Shown here piece by piece: positions 8,681-16,712 of a stretch of DNA of 64,000 nucleotides. The position numbers and the translations under genes are program-made. The notes under the pieces were generated by a model. It had not been told where the DNA came from and did not search any database. It saw only the letters and a program-made list of their open reading frames with translations. The stretch's first letter is position 1, and each line of letters begins with the position of its first letter. The stretch covers positions 1-64,000 of the forward strand of contig JBBIQS010000035.1 of NCBI GenBank assembly GCA_037442205.1. The letters run 5' to 3'. Source of the stretch: JBBIQS01 sp037442205. Lineage in GTDB: Bacteria; Myxococcota; Myxococcia; Myxococcales; UBA5297.

Positions 8681-10624
8681 CTAGCGTCGGCGGAGGACGG
8701 TCCCTTCCTGGCCGACCGCCCAGACCTCGACTCCTCCATCGACCGCGATCCCGTGCGTGGCCAAAAGGTTCCACGAGCAGTTCGACGCGTCGAGCCGCCA
8801 GCCAGTGCCGTCGAAGTGAACGATGGTACCGTCGTTCCCGGCTGCCCAAGCCTCGCCGTTCGGGCCTGCCCACACCCCAGCCAGATCAGCGCTGGTCGTT
8901 CCCCTCCCTTTCACCTTCCATCCGGCGTCGGGTCCCTCGAAGGCGAGGACGGTGCCGTGGGCGCCCACCGCATAGCCACCGCCCGGGAATCCGCTCACGG
9001 CGACGAGGTGGTTGACGGTCACCTGCTCGCAGTTGCAGGTCTTCCCGGCACAGGTGCACAGCCGGTCGCCGACGATCCAGAAGGTGCCGGCGCCATCTCC
9101 GCCGACGCCCCCGGGGGCTTCATCGGCCAGGCTCGCCAGCGGCTCGGGGGCCCCGGCGTCGGCGGCCCAGGTCCAGGCGCTGCCGGTGGGAGAGCCACCG
9201 TCGCAGTCCCAGGCCGGCCCGAGGCTGAGCATGACCTGGCCGCTCGGGTCCTCGAACGCTCCGTTGAGCGTGGAGCAGGGAACGGTCGTCGGGGCCGACC
9301 ATTGCTGGTCCTGGCGGCGCGCGACCTGATGCTCCGTGAGGACCACCAGGTCGGATCCTGAGCCGGCAAAGATCACGCGCGTACCGTCGCCGCTATTCCA
9401 AAGCGGGGCGTCGGAGTGGTCGAAGCCCGGGCCACCGGTCCAGTGAACGACCTCGCCCCATTGGCCGCCGAGCCAGACGTCGGAGGGTGCGCGGGCGAAG
9501 ACGCCATTGAAGTGCATCATGTTCTCGCCGCGACTCAGCCAGGTAGCGTTCAGCGTAGTTCCCCCCGCGTCCGCGCTGCCGAAGGTTCCGGAGCTGCCGA
9601 CGAACCAGAGGCGCCCGTTGACCAAGGCCAGCCCGGAGCCGAGCTTGCCCGACCCCAGGCTGTCTCCACTGCACTCAGTCGGCGTGGCGTGAAACCACAG
9701 GCCCCCGCTCAGCAGCCAGGCTTCGCCTGGCCCCTTGGCCACGACCGCGGTGGCGTCGGCGGCGGTGGGACCGTCGGGGCTCTTGCACTGCAACGAACTG
9801 AACGCGCTGCCGTCGAAGTGCAGGACCGGCGGGGCGCCGCTGTTGGCGGCGGCGCCAGTGATCCAGACGTCGCTGGAGCTCTGCACCGCCACGCCAAGAT
9901 AGAGGGCGTCCGAGGCGCCGCCCGCGGGAGCTCGCGCCACCCAGCCACCACCGGCTCGCTCGAAGATCGCCCCCTTCTCACCGACGACCCAAATCGCGCC
10001 CCCTTTGCCACTGACTGCGCGCAGCCGTTTGTGCTCGCTCGACTCCACCGTCCAGATCGAGCCGTCGTAATGCAGCACTCCGTCGTCGCCGACCGCCCAC
10101 ACGTCGCTGGCCGACGCGCCCCACACCGCGCGGATCGCTCCGGTGACCGGGCTGGGCTTTGCCGACCACTCAGTCCCATCCCAGTGCAGCAGCCTTCCGC
10201 GATCTCCCACCGCCCAGATGTCGGAGCCGGAGGACCCCCAGATGCCGAAGAGATCCTCGCCGCTGGCGAGCGACCAGGTGTCGAAGTCCTGCGCCAGCGA
10301 TCCGCTCGGCTAGCCAGTGTAGTGGAAGAGAACACCGGCGCTGCCGACGACCCAGGCGCCATCGGCATCGGCCCAGACCGCGTTGAGCGAGTTGCCATTC
10401 GGGATGGGATTGACCCAGCACCATCCGTCGGCCGAGCAGTTCCCGCCCTTGGCGAAAGAGAGCCTCACCCCGCCGTCGCTCACCTGGGCGTCGAGGCCGC
10501 CGCCATCCGAGCCAGGCGCTCGCGCCCGCAGCTTGTCGGGGTTGTCGATCAGCTGGCACGCCTGAGCGAGCGCCAGCGCCGCCGCCGACGCGAGGGTCAG
10601 CCGAAGAATCGTTCGAGTGCCCAT
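8681..10624 (-). pseudogene. Propeller-like repeat lipoprotein interrupted by an in-frame amber codon
   Basis: Read from the ATG at 10624, the frame encodes a lipoprotein signal (lipobox AQAC), an SDGGG/SDGG linker and then repeats of the type WAVG-x-x-G-x-x-x-x-x-DG-x-x-W, as in secreted beta-propellers. A TAG at 10312-10310 stops it after 104 residues. The same frame continues without any shift for another 542 codons to 8681, and the first 33 codons after the TAG still read as the repeat (FGIWGSSGSDIWAVGD). The intact product would be about 647 residues. This is a nonsense mutation, a sequencing error or read-through. The gene starts 3 bp after a CsgG-like gene, so both are probably one operon. 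A paralogous lipoprotein is encoded divergently at 11810. Confidence 0.8.
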
Positions 10625-10627
10625 GCG

Positions 10628-11602
10628 CTAGAACCTCCCGCCGACCCGGAGCGCGACCCCTCTCGGGTCCGCGGTGAGGACTGCCGTGGGCCCCGCCGAT
10701 GACGGGGCGGAGCTCCAGCGAACCCAGAGCCAAGCCGATGCCGCAGCGCTGAGGACTGCCGCCGCGTACATTCCGTCGGCCCAACGCGCGGCTGAGCGAA
10801 CGGCGTCGGCCCGCGCGTTCCAGTCCGGAACGTCGGGGCCGGCCTTCTCCAGGTCGAGATAGCGGCCGTGGGCGATCACCCCCGCTGCCACGCCCCCTGC
10901 AGCCAAGGCGACGGCGAGACCACTCGCGAGCACAGGAGCGGTGAGGCTTGGGCCACCATCTGGAATTGCAGACGGGGCGGGCTTCGCCGCCGCCGCGCTC
11001 GGCCCAGAGTCGGCGGCCGCGGCAGGTGAGGCGCTGGCCGCCGGGGACGCCACGCTGGACCTTGGTTCCGGAGGTGCCTGCCCAACTGCCAGCTGAGACT
11101 GGGGCGCGCCGGTGGCCTGCGTGAAAGCGAAGAGCGCCTCGACCAGACTCTGAGCCGTATCCACCAGCTCGTCCTCGCTGGCGCTACAGAGCTTGGATTG
11201 CCTGCCGACGACCCGGGCTTTGCGCATGTCGGCCAGCGAGAGCATGACGTGGAAGCGCGAGCCGATCCGCCCCACCTCGCCGGTGAGCAGGTAGTCGGCC
11301 CCCAGCGCGCCGCCGATCTCGGCCAGGCAGTTGGTCTCGGCGCACCCGAGCAGCCGCTTCTGCTTCTCGAACCCGAGCATGGCCGCGACCTCGGTGCTGG
11401 AGAGGACCTCGAAGCGCCCCGAGGCGCCCACCTTGGCGGTCACGATGCTGGTGAGGACCTTGGCCGTCCCCGCTGGAACGCCTTGGACCGCCTCGAGGTC
11501 CAGGACGGCAACCCGTGGGCGAGCAGGCGGCTTGGCGGCCGCGAGTGCCACGCTGAGCGGCGACAACAGTGCGAGCGCCAGCAGCCGGAAATGTCTTGGC
11601 AT
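10628..11602 (-). CDS. Secreted CsgG/TolB-like N-domain protein with C-terminal helices
   Basis: 324 residues with a signal peptide (ending ALAA). An N-terminal domain of about 110 residues begins RVAVLDLEAVQGV and contains GADYLLTGEVGR and a Cys pair (GCAETNC). This resembles the alpha/beta domain of periplasmic CsgG, FlgO and TolB-like proteins common in myxobacteria. An Ala/Pro/Ser-rich linker and two possible membrane helices (near 'LASGLAVALAAGGVAAG') follow. The gene at 59752 has a similar layout but with a PEGA domain. It is the first gene of a probable two-gene operon with the interrupted propeller lipoprotein. Its function is unknown; a role in envelope assembly or sensing is a guess. 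Confidence 0.7.
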   Translation of the reverse strand: MPRHFRLLALALLSPLSVALAAAKPPARPRVAVLDLEAVQGVPAGTAKVLTSIVTAKVGASGRFEVLSSTEVAAMLGFEKQKRLLGCAETNCLAEIGGALGADYLLTGEVGRIGSRFHVMLSLADMRKARVVGRQSKLCSASEDELVDTAQSLVEALFAFTQATGAPQSQLAVGQAPPEPRSSVASPAASASPAAAADSGPSAAAAKPAPSAIPDGGPSLTAPVLASGLAVALAAGGVAAGVIAHGRYLDLEKAGPDVPDWNARADAVRSAARWADGMYAAAVLSAAASAWLWVRWSSAPSSAGPTAVLTADPRGVALRVGGRF

Positions 11603-11809
11603 TTGCGGCCAGTCTCGTCGAACCGCGACACGCGGTGCAAGGAGCGAGCAAACTGCGCGGGCGCTTACCGGCGTTTCGCTTGAGGCCTCCAGCCGAGCGA
11701 ACCCAGCCGAGCCAGCGAGATCCGATTTTGGCTTCGCGAATTCTGCGCCCCGCCTTCCGGGCCGCTAGAGTATCGGGAGTGCAACTAGGACGATTCTTGG
11801 AGACCTTTC
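11603..11809. promoter_or_regulatory. Divergent intergenic region
   Basis: This 207-bp gap separates two divergent genes for secreted proteins, so it must hold promoters for both directions. I see no convincing -35/-10 pair, operator or hairpin in it. Confidence 0.4.
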
Positions 11810-12898
11810 ATGCGCTGGACAACCCCTCTGCTGGCGATTGCGGCGATGGCGAGCAGCTGCGCAAAGCCGCCGCCACCGGTCGAGGCCGACGCCGGGCCCA
11901 CCTGCGAGCCCTGCCCGGCCGGCACCGAGTGCGTCGCCGGCCAATGCGAGCAGATCTGGAAGGATCTGGCGCTGCCCGGCTGGAAGGCGGCTGAGCTGGC
12001 GAGCGATCCCGGGCCGTTGCTCTCGATCTGGGGCCCCAACGACAACGAGCTCTGGATCGGCGGGGCGAAGCTGCTGCTGCACTGGGACGGCCGGAAGCTC
12101 GAGGACAAGACCCCGGCCGACTACGCGCCCTTCAAGTCGATTCGCGGCGCAGGCACGGCTGCCTGGGCGCTGAGCAAGCAGGCCATCTACCGCCTCGGCA
12201 CTGGCGGCTTCGCCAGGGACGCCACCGCCGCCTTCACCTGGGCCGGCGCCGCGCTCTGGGCGACTCCGGAGCTGGTGATGGCGATCGGCGTCGGGAGCGA
12301 CCAGGGCACGCCCTACCCGGCCTTCGCTCAGTGGACGAGCACTGCGGGCTGGACCGACGGCGGCCTGCTCAAGTCGTTCAGCGGCGTGAAGCCGCTGGCG
12401 ATCTGGGGCGCCGATTCCCAGCAGGTTTACGCCGTTAGCGAGGGGGTGCGGGTGCTCTCCTTTGACGGCACCTCCTGGCGCGACGCCGACCAGGCCATCC
12501 CCGGAGCGCCCTCGCGCGTGAGCGCCATCCACGGCACCAGCCGCGACGACGTCTGGGCGGTGGGAACCGACCACGGCGAGCCCAAGGCCTACCACCTGGT
12601 CACCGGGACTCCCTGGCACGCCTACAATCTGGCGATCGACGACCAGGGCAACTCCGGCACCGCCGATCCCGAGTGCGTCCATGCCTGGCCGGGCTCGGTG
12701 TGGGTCGCCGGCTCCAAGGGGCTGGCCTGGCACCGGGTCTCCAGCTTCTGGGAGACCTACCAGGTCGGTGCGGCGAGCGACCGATTCCGCGGCATCTGGA
12801 CCTCTGACGAGAACGAGATCTGGCTGGTCGGCGAGACCAACTCCGGGACCGGCACCGCTGGCGCGCTGCTGGTGCGCTACCACCCCGGCGCGCGCTGA
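11810..12898 (+). CDS. Propeller-like repeat lipoprotein
   Basis: 362 residues. A lipoprotein signal ends at MASSC, followed by a short Pro/Asp/Ala stretch and a Cys cluster (CEPCPAGTECVAGQC). The rest carries repeats such as SIWGPNDNELWIGG, AIWGADSQQVYAVS and AIHGTSRDDVWAVG, each followed by a DG-x-x-W-like strand. This is the pattern of secreted beta-propeller proteins in myxobacteria and fits an outer-surface lipoprotein. It is a paralog of the interrupted gene at 8681-10624. No catalytic residues are apparent, and ligand and partner are unknown. Confidence 0.75.
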   Translation: MRWTTPLLAIAAMASSCAKPPPPVEADAGPTCEPCPAGTECVAGQCEQIWKDLALPGWKAAELASDPGPLLSIWGPNDNELWIGGAKLLLHWDGRKLEDKTPADYAPFKSIRGAGTAAWALSKQAIYRLGTGGFARDATAAFTWAGAALWATPELVMAIGVGSDQGTPYPAFAQWTSTAGWTDGGLLKSFSGVKPLAIWGADSQQVYAVSEGVRVLSFDGTSWRDADQAIPGAPSRVSAIHGTSRDDVWAVGTDHGEPKAYHLVTGTPWHAYNLAIDDQGNSGTADPECVHAWPGSVWVAGSKGLAWHRVSSFWETYQVGAASDRFRGIWTSDENEIWLVGETNSGTGTAGALLVRYHPGAR

Positions 12899-13604
12899 AG
12901 AGGCCGAGCGAGGGCAGTCCGGCCTGCGCGACCAGCTCGCCTCAAAATTCCCCGTATCAGTTCCGAGCGGTCGAGGCTCCACCTCGACGCCGGGCGCTGG
13001 GACCCTCGACGGTCCACCGTGCCATTTGTGACGCGCCGCAGCAGAATGCTGCCTTCGACCGGGCCGGCAAGCTCGGCGCGCAGGCCCGGTGGGACTATCG
13101 AGCGTCCCGCCGCGCTGCTTCGAGACCGTTGCGGGACTATCGATAGTCCCGCTGACCCGCTCGAGGCCGGTGCAGGACTATCGATAGTCCCGCGTAACGC
13201 CGAAAACGCCGTGCATGGACGCTTCGACCCTGTCCCCAGTTGTCCGTCAGCGTTCAGAAGCACGCTGGACCGTGGTCGAGCGCTCCATTTTGGTGCAGTC
13301 CGGGACCCTCGACCGTCCCCAACCGCCTCATCGGGCCCTGTGGAGGCCGGTTTGAGGGTGGCTCGGCGCTTTCGCGGGAGCCGTGCGCCACGGTCGATAG
13401 TCCCGCACGGCGCTTCGAGGCCGCCGCGGGACTATCGATAGTCCTGCGACGGCTCGAGGCGCGCGAGGACGGTCGATAGTCCTGCTCCAGCGTTAGGGCG
13501 CGCAGGCACGGTCGAAGGTCCAGCATCCGTTTGGGAGACCTTCCGGCCATGAACCGAGCGAAGTAGGCGGCCGTTTTCTTGCCCGTCTGCCTAGTCGCCC
13601 TACC
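12899..13604. other. 706-bp gene-free region holding the palindrome array
   Basis: No credible gene lies between the propeller lipoprotein and the GreA-like gene. Open frames on both strands here arise from the repeats: the same 18-mer is read in different frames in successive units, so the region is not a coding tandem repeat. The last 80 bp before 13605 should contain the promoter of the GreA-like gene. Confidence 0.7.
12999..13521. repeat. Array of palindromic repeats, about 40-bp period
   Basis: About ten copies of an 18-bp palindrome, consensus GGGACTATCGATAGTCCC, recur through a gene-free stretch. The perfect copy is at 13133-13150; near-perfect copies are at 13091-13108, 13175-13190 and 13428-13444; degenerate ones are at 12999-13015, 13302-13319, 13389-13404, 13467-13482 and 13505-13521, with weaker traces near 13217 and 13266. 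Neighbouring centres are mostly 38-42 bp apart, and some gaps are about double that. The spacers also resemble each other (GCTTCGAGGCCG-like), so the unit is a tandem repeat of about 40 bp containing a palindrome. Unlike CRISPR, the spacers are not unique and no cas gene is near. It could bind a protein or fold into a row of hairpins in RNA. Confidence 0.85.
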
Positions 13605-14102
13605 ATGGCCGACATGAACAAGCGTTTCCTGGTCGAGCAGTTGGCTGAAAAGCTCCGCGCCACCGCCAGTTCCGCCCGGCGCGCCTCCCAGGATGCCGCC
13701 GAAGAGGCGCGCGAGGGCGCCACTCCCGCCGAGCGGCGCGAGGACGCGCGGGTGGCGCTGGAGAACGCCGGGTTGGCCCGCGGCCAGGAACGCCGCGCCG
13801 AGCAAGCGATGCAGAGCCTGGCGGCCATCGAGAAGTTCAACCCCGGCCCCTTCCCGGCAAATGCCAAGATCGGCTTGGGAGCACTTGTCGAAGTCGAGGA
13901 CGAAGAGGGCGGGCGCACCGTGTTCCTCGCGCCGGCGGGCGCAGGCGAGGAGCTCACTGGCCCCGACGGCGACGGCTTCCTGTCGGTGGTCACTCCGTAT
14001 TCGCCGCTGGGCAAGGCGGTGCTGGGCAAGAAGGTCGGCGACTCGTTCGAGATCACCGTCGCCGGCGAGCCGCGCGAGCTGACGGTGACCTTCGTCGGCT
14101 GA
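13605..14102 (+). CDS. GreA/GreB-family small protein
   Basis: 165 residues. The first 80 residues are charged and Ala-rich and probably form an antiparallel coiled coil like the secondary-channel finger of Gre factors. The C-terminal half has the Gre C-domain pattern: GALVEVEDEEGG, then SVVTPYSPLGKAVLGKKVGDSFEI. GreA and GreB enter the RNA polymerase channel and stimulate transcript cleavage. This short variant may instead bind polymerase in another mode, as Rnk and Gfh factors do, because acidic residues at the coiled-coil tip cannot be assigned by eye. An in-frame ATG at 13614 is an alternative start. A 7-bp hairpin (14113-14131) without a T-run follows the gene. Confidence 0.75.
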   Translation: MADMNKRFLVEQLAEKLRATASSARRASQDAAEEAREGATPAERREDARVALENAGLARGQERRAEQAMQSLAAIEKFNPGPFPANAKIGLGALVEVEDEEGGRTVFLAPAGAGEELTGPDGDGFLSVVTPYSPLGKAVLGKKVGDSFEITVAGEPRELTVTFVG

Positions 14103-14315
14103 TAGCCATCCTGCCAGGCGTTCAGCCTGGCGCTCGTCCGAAAGGACGGCTGCTCCAAGCCTCCGCCACTTCCTGCGATCGCCGCAAGCTGTCATTCTGA
14201 CGGCGGTTTCCGGACGCGAAAGCGGCACCAACTCCGCCGCGAGGTCGGTCGCTTTCTGTTTTCGGCGCCCCGCGGTGTCGATTTCGGCGAAGGCCAACCA
14301 ATCACGGAGAGACCA

Positions 14316-15281
14316 ATGACCCGAAACCTGCTCAGCGCGCTGCTCACCCTGTCGCTGGCCGCCTGCGGCCTCGGCCCCGCCGACGAGTTCGCCAACGCCT
14401 CGCCCTCGCGCCAGGGCATTGAGATCAAGGTGCCGGCGCCCAAGGGCCAGGCCTTGACCGCCGACGACGTGGGCACCAACCAGTCAACGCTGCTGGGCGA
14501 GACCGCCGAGTGGTACAAGAACACCCGCGCCATGACGCTGGCGGTCAACGGCGCCACCGCCTGGGTGCTCAAGCTCTGCGAGACCATCGTCAGCTACCCG
14601 GCGACCACGGTCACCAAGAACCAGGCGGTGTGGGGCCCGTGGACCGACTCGCTCTCGCCCAACACCTTCAAGTTCACTGTCACCAAGAACGCCGACGGCA
14701 CCTTCGACTACGTGCTCGAGGGCAAGGCCAAGACCGCTCCCGACACCGGCTTCGTCTCCATCATCCGCGGCCACCACGAGCGCGGCGCCGCTGAGAAGGT
14801 GGGCAAGGGCAACTTCAGCGTCGACTGGAACGCCGCGAGCACCCTGCCCGAGCACGGCCCCGAGGTCGGGACCGCCGACTTCACCTACCAGCGCAACGAG
14901 AAGATGGACGTGACGGTGGGGGTGGCCTTCCGCCAGGTCAAGGACGGCGACACCGGCAACCTGGTCGACGCCGACTACGCCTTCGCCAAGGCCAACGGCG
15001 CCGACGGCAGCTTCGAGTTCGTGGTCCACAAGGACATCCAGAACAACAACAGCAAGCTGGAGCGCTGCGCGGTCAAGAGCCGCTGGCACGACAACGGCCC
15101 CGGCCGCGCCGACCTGATGGTCTCCGGCGGCGACGTCGCCAACCCGGTCACCGCCAGCGAGTGCTGGGACGCCAACTTCGGCCGCACCTTCTATTCCGAC
15201 AGCCTCAGCCTCAAGCCGACCGAGGGCGTGGAGACCAACTGCACCTTCTCCTCGGCCGAGTACACCCAGCTGTCGAAGTAG
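14316..15281 (+). CDS. Lipoprotein of unknown function, paralog of the 18302 gene
   Basis: 321 residues with a lipoprotein signal (lipobox LAAC, Cys17). The mature part shares an order of short motifs with the protein at 18302-19246: NQSTLLGE/QRQDLLGT, VWGPW/LWGPY, a GNF-x-VD motif, a VxKD strand, and SGGDV followed 10-15 residues later by ECWD. The two are clearly paralogs flanking a sigma-factor operon. Several conserved cysteines near the C-terminus suggest disulfides. I recognise no family with known activity. The ATG at 14316 follows a CGGAGAG element. A GC-rich hairpin after the stop may partly separate it from the sigma gene 100 bp downstream. Confidence 0.75.
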   Translation: MTRNLLSALLTLSLAACGLGPADEFANASPSRQGIEIKVPAPKGQALTADDVGTNQSTLLGETAEWYKNTRAMTLAVNGATAWVLKLCETIVSYPATTVTKNQAVWGPWTDSLSPNTFKFTVTKNADGTFDYVLEGKAKTAPDTGFVSIIRGHHERGAAEKVGKGNFSVDWNAASTLPEHGPEVGTADFTYQRNEKMDVTVGVAFRQVKDGDTGNLVDADYAFAKANGADGSFEFVVHKDIQNNNSKLERCAVKSRWHDNGPGRADLMVSGGDVANPVTASECWDANFGRTFYSDSLSLKPTEGVETNCTFSSAEYTQLSK

Positions 15282-15293
15282 GCTTCGCCAGTC

Positions 15294-15324
15294 AGCGCCG
15301 GCCTCGCAGCGGGGGGCCGGCGCT
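15294..15324 (+). other. GC-rich hairpin without T-run
   Basis: A perfect 10-bp stem (15294-15303 with 15315-15324) follows the first lipoprotein stop. With no T-run it is not a classical terminator, but it could attenuate read-through into the sigma-factor operon or protect the 3' end. Confidence 0.45.
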
Positions 15325-15381
15325 CGCGAGCTTCGAGGAGCGGCGGCGAAGGTCGGTCGGTGGTCCAAAGGGGGCTTTCGG

Positions 15382-15933
15382 ATGCCCGAGCTCAAGGTCA
15401 TCGGCGGCGGGCTCGGACAGCGCGACCAGGTGGAGGAGCTCTATCAGCGCTACGCCGCGCCGGTCCGCTCGCGCTGCCAGTACCTGCTCAAGGACCGGGC
15501 CGAGGCCGAGGACGCGATGCACGAGGTCTTCGCCCGCGCCCTGCAGCACCTGGGCACCTTCCGCGCCGAGGCCTCGCCGCTGACCTGGCTGATGCAGATC
15601 GCCACCCGCCACTGCCTGAACCTGCTGCGGTCGAACAAGGCGCTGTGGCGGCAGGAGCTGGAGCGGATGGCCAAGCTCAAAGTGGCCGACGACGCGCTGC
15701 CGCAGGCGACCGAGGGGCGCGAGCTGGTGCGAGCCATCCTCGGGGAGTTCGACCAGGAGACGCAGGCCGCGGCGATCCACTACTACGTAGACGAGATGAC
15801 GCTGGAAGAGGTCGGAGCAGCCATCGGGCGGTCGGTGCCCACGGTGCGCAAGCGGTTGGAGTCGTTCGCGGCGCTGGCTCGCGACCGGGCAGCGCGCTGG
15901 CTGGGGGCAGGGAAGGAGGAGTCCCATGGATGA
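15382..15933 (+). CDS. ECF-type RNA polymerase sigma factor
   Basis: 183 residues. Region 2 is seen around residues 20-70 (LYQRYAAPVRSRCQYLLKDRAEAEDAMHEVFARAL and the WLMQIATRHCLN helix). Region 4 is near the C-terminus with the helix-turn-helix MTLEEVGAAIGRSVPTVRKRLES. There is no region 1 or 3, as expected for extracytoplasmic-function sigma factors. The next gene overlaps it by 8 bp and encodes a zinc-type anti-sigma factor, so the sigma factor is presumably held inactive at the membrane until a signal arrives. The target promoters probably include its own operon, but no repeated promoter motif could be confirmed. Confidence 0.93.
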   Translation: MPELKVIGGGLGQRDQVEELYQRYAAPVRSRCQYLLKDRAEAEDAMHEVFARALQHLGTFRAEASPLTWLMQIATRHCLNLLRSNKALWRQELERMAKLKVADDALPQATEGRELVRAILGEFDQETQAAAIHYYVDEMTLEEVGAAIGRSVPTVRKRLESFAALARDRAARWLGAGKEESHG

Positions 15934-16708
15934 GCTGCTGGCAATCCCTGGAACCCGCCGCGAAAGCTGCTCCCAGGCCGCGCTGGCCAAGCTGCGTGCC
16001 GGCGAACTGGACGACGAGGCCGCCGCCCGCACCCGCAGCCACCTTTCAAGCTGCGCCCTCTGTCTGCGCGAGATGGATCGGCTGGAACAAGAAGAGCAGC
16101 AATTCCGGAAGGAAGTGAGCCTCGCTGGCTTCCGCCGCCGCCAGGAGCGCAAGCAGGCCGCGCACGCGCGGCGGCGCTGGGCCGGTCCGGCCGGCCTGGC
16201 CATCGCGGCTTCCCTCCTCGGAGTGCTGGCGCTCGGGCCGCTGCGCGATCTGCTCAAGCCCACGCCCCGCAACCAGCTCAAAGGTACGAGCCCGGCGCTG
16301 GAGCTGTATGTCGGCGGCGCCGGTGCCCGGCCGCGGGTCGCCGTGCCCGACGAACAGCTTTCCCCGGGTGAGAAGATCCGCGTCGCCATCCGCGCCCCGA
16401 GCGCGAGCGACGGCTACGTGGTGGTGATCTCGGTGGACGAGGCCGGAGAGGCCACCGCCCTCTACCCCGAGACTGGCGAGAGCCTGCCCTCCGACCCCGG
16501 CGCCGGCTCGCACTTGTTGCCGGACAGCGTCGAGCTCACCGGACAAGGGTTCGAGAAGGTCATCGCGGTCTTCAGCGCCAGGCCCCTGCGCGTGGACCAG
16601 GTGCTCGAGGCCGCCCGCGCCGAGCTATCCCGCGCCGGCTCGCTGCGCGCCATGAGTCCCCTGCCGGTGGGCAGCACCGAGTCCAGCCAGCTGTTGCGCA
16701 AGCCCTGA
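15926..16708 (+). CDS. Membrane anti-sigma factor with zinc motif and extracytoplasmic domain
   Basis: 260 residues. The cytoplasmic part has a zinc-binding anti-sigma motif HxxxCxxC (His39, Cys43, Cys46). One membrane helix follows at about residues 86-106. The outer domain of about 150 residues contains ASDGYVVVISVDEAGEATALYPE and a late strand ending in SARPL. This resembles DUF4384-type domains, which often accompany caspase-like proteases and kinases in envelope-sensing proteins. It overlaps the sigma gene by 8 bp and is followed 4 bp later by the caspase gene. The likely role is to bind the ECF sigma factor and release it in response to an envelope signal; the signal is unknown. Confidence 0.85.
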   Translation: MDELLAIPGTRRESCSQAALAKLRAGELDDEAAARTRSHLSSCALCLREMDRLEQEEQQFRKEVSLAGFRRRQERKQAAHARRRWAGPAGLAIAASLLGVLALGPLRDLLKPTPRNQLKGTSPALELYVGGAGARPRVAVPDEQLSPGEKIRVAIRAPSASDGYVVVISVDEAGEATALYPETGESLPSDPGAGSHLLPDSVELTGQGFEKVIAVFSARPLRVDQVLEAARAELSRAGSLRAMSPLPVGSTESSQLLRKP

Positions 16709-16712
16709 ACCG

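Noticed and set aside
13019..13604. Possible coding regions or a CRISPR array in the palindrome region
   Set aside because: Open frames read the repeat in different frames in successive units, and spacers are similar rather than unique, with no cas genes. This is a palindromic tandem repeat.
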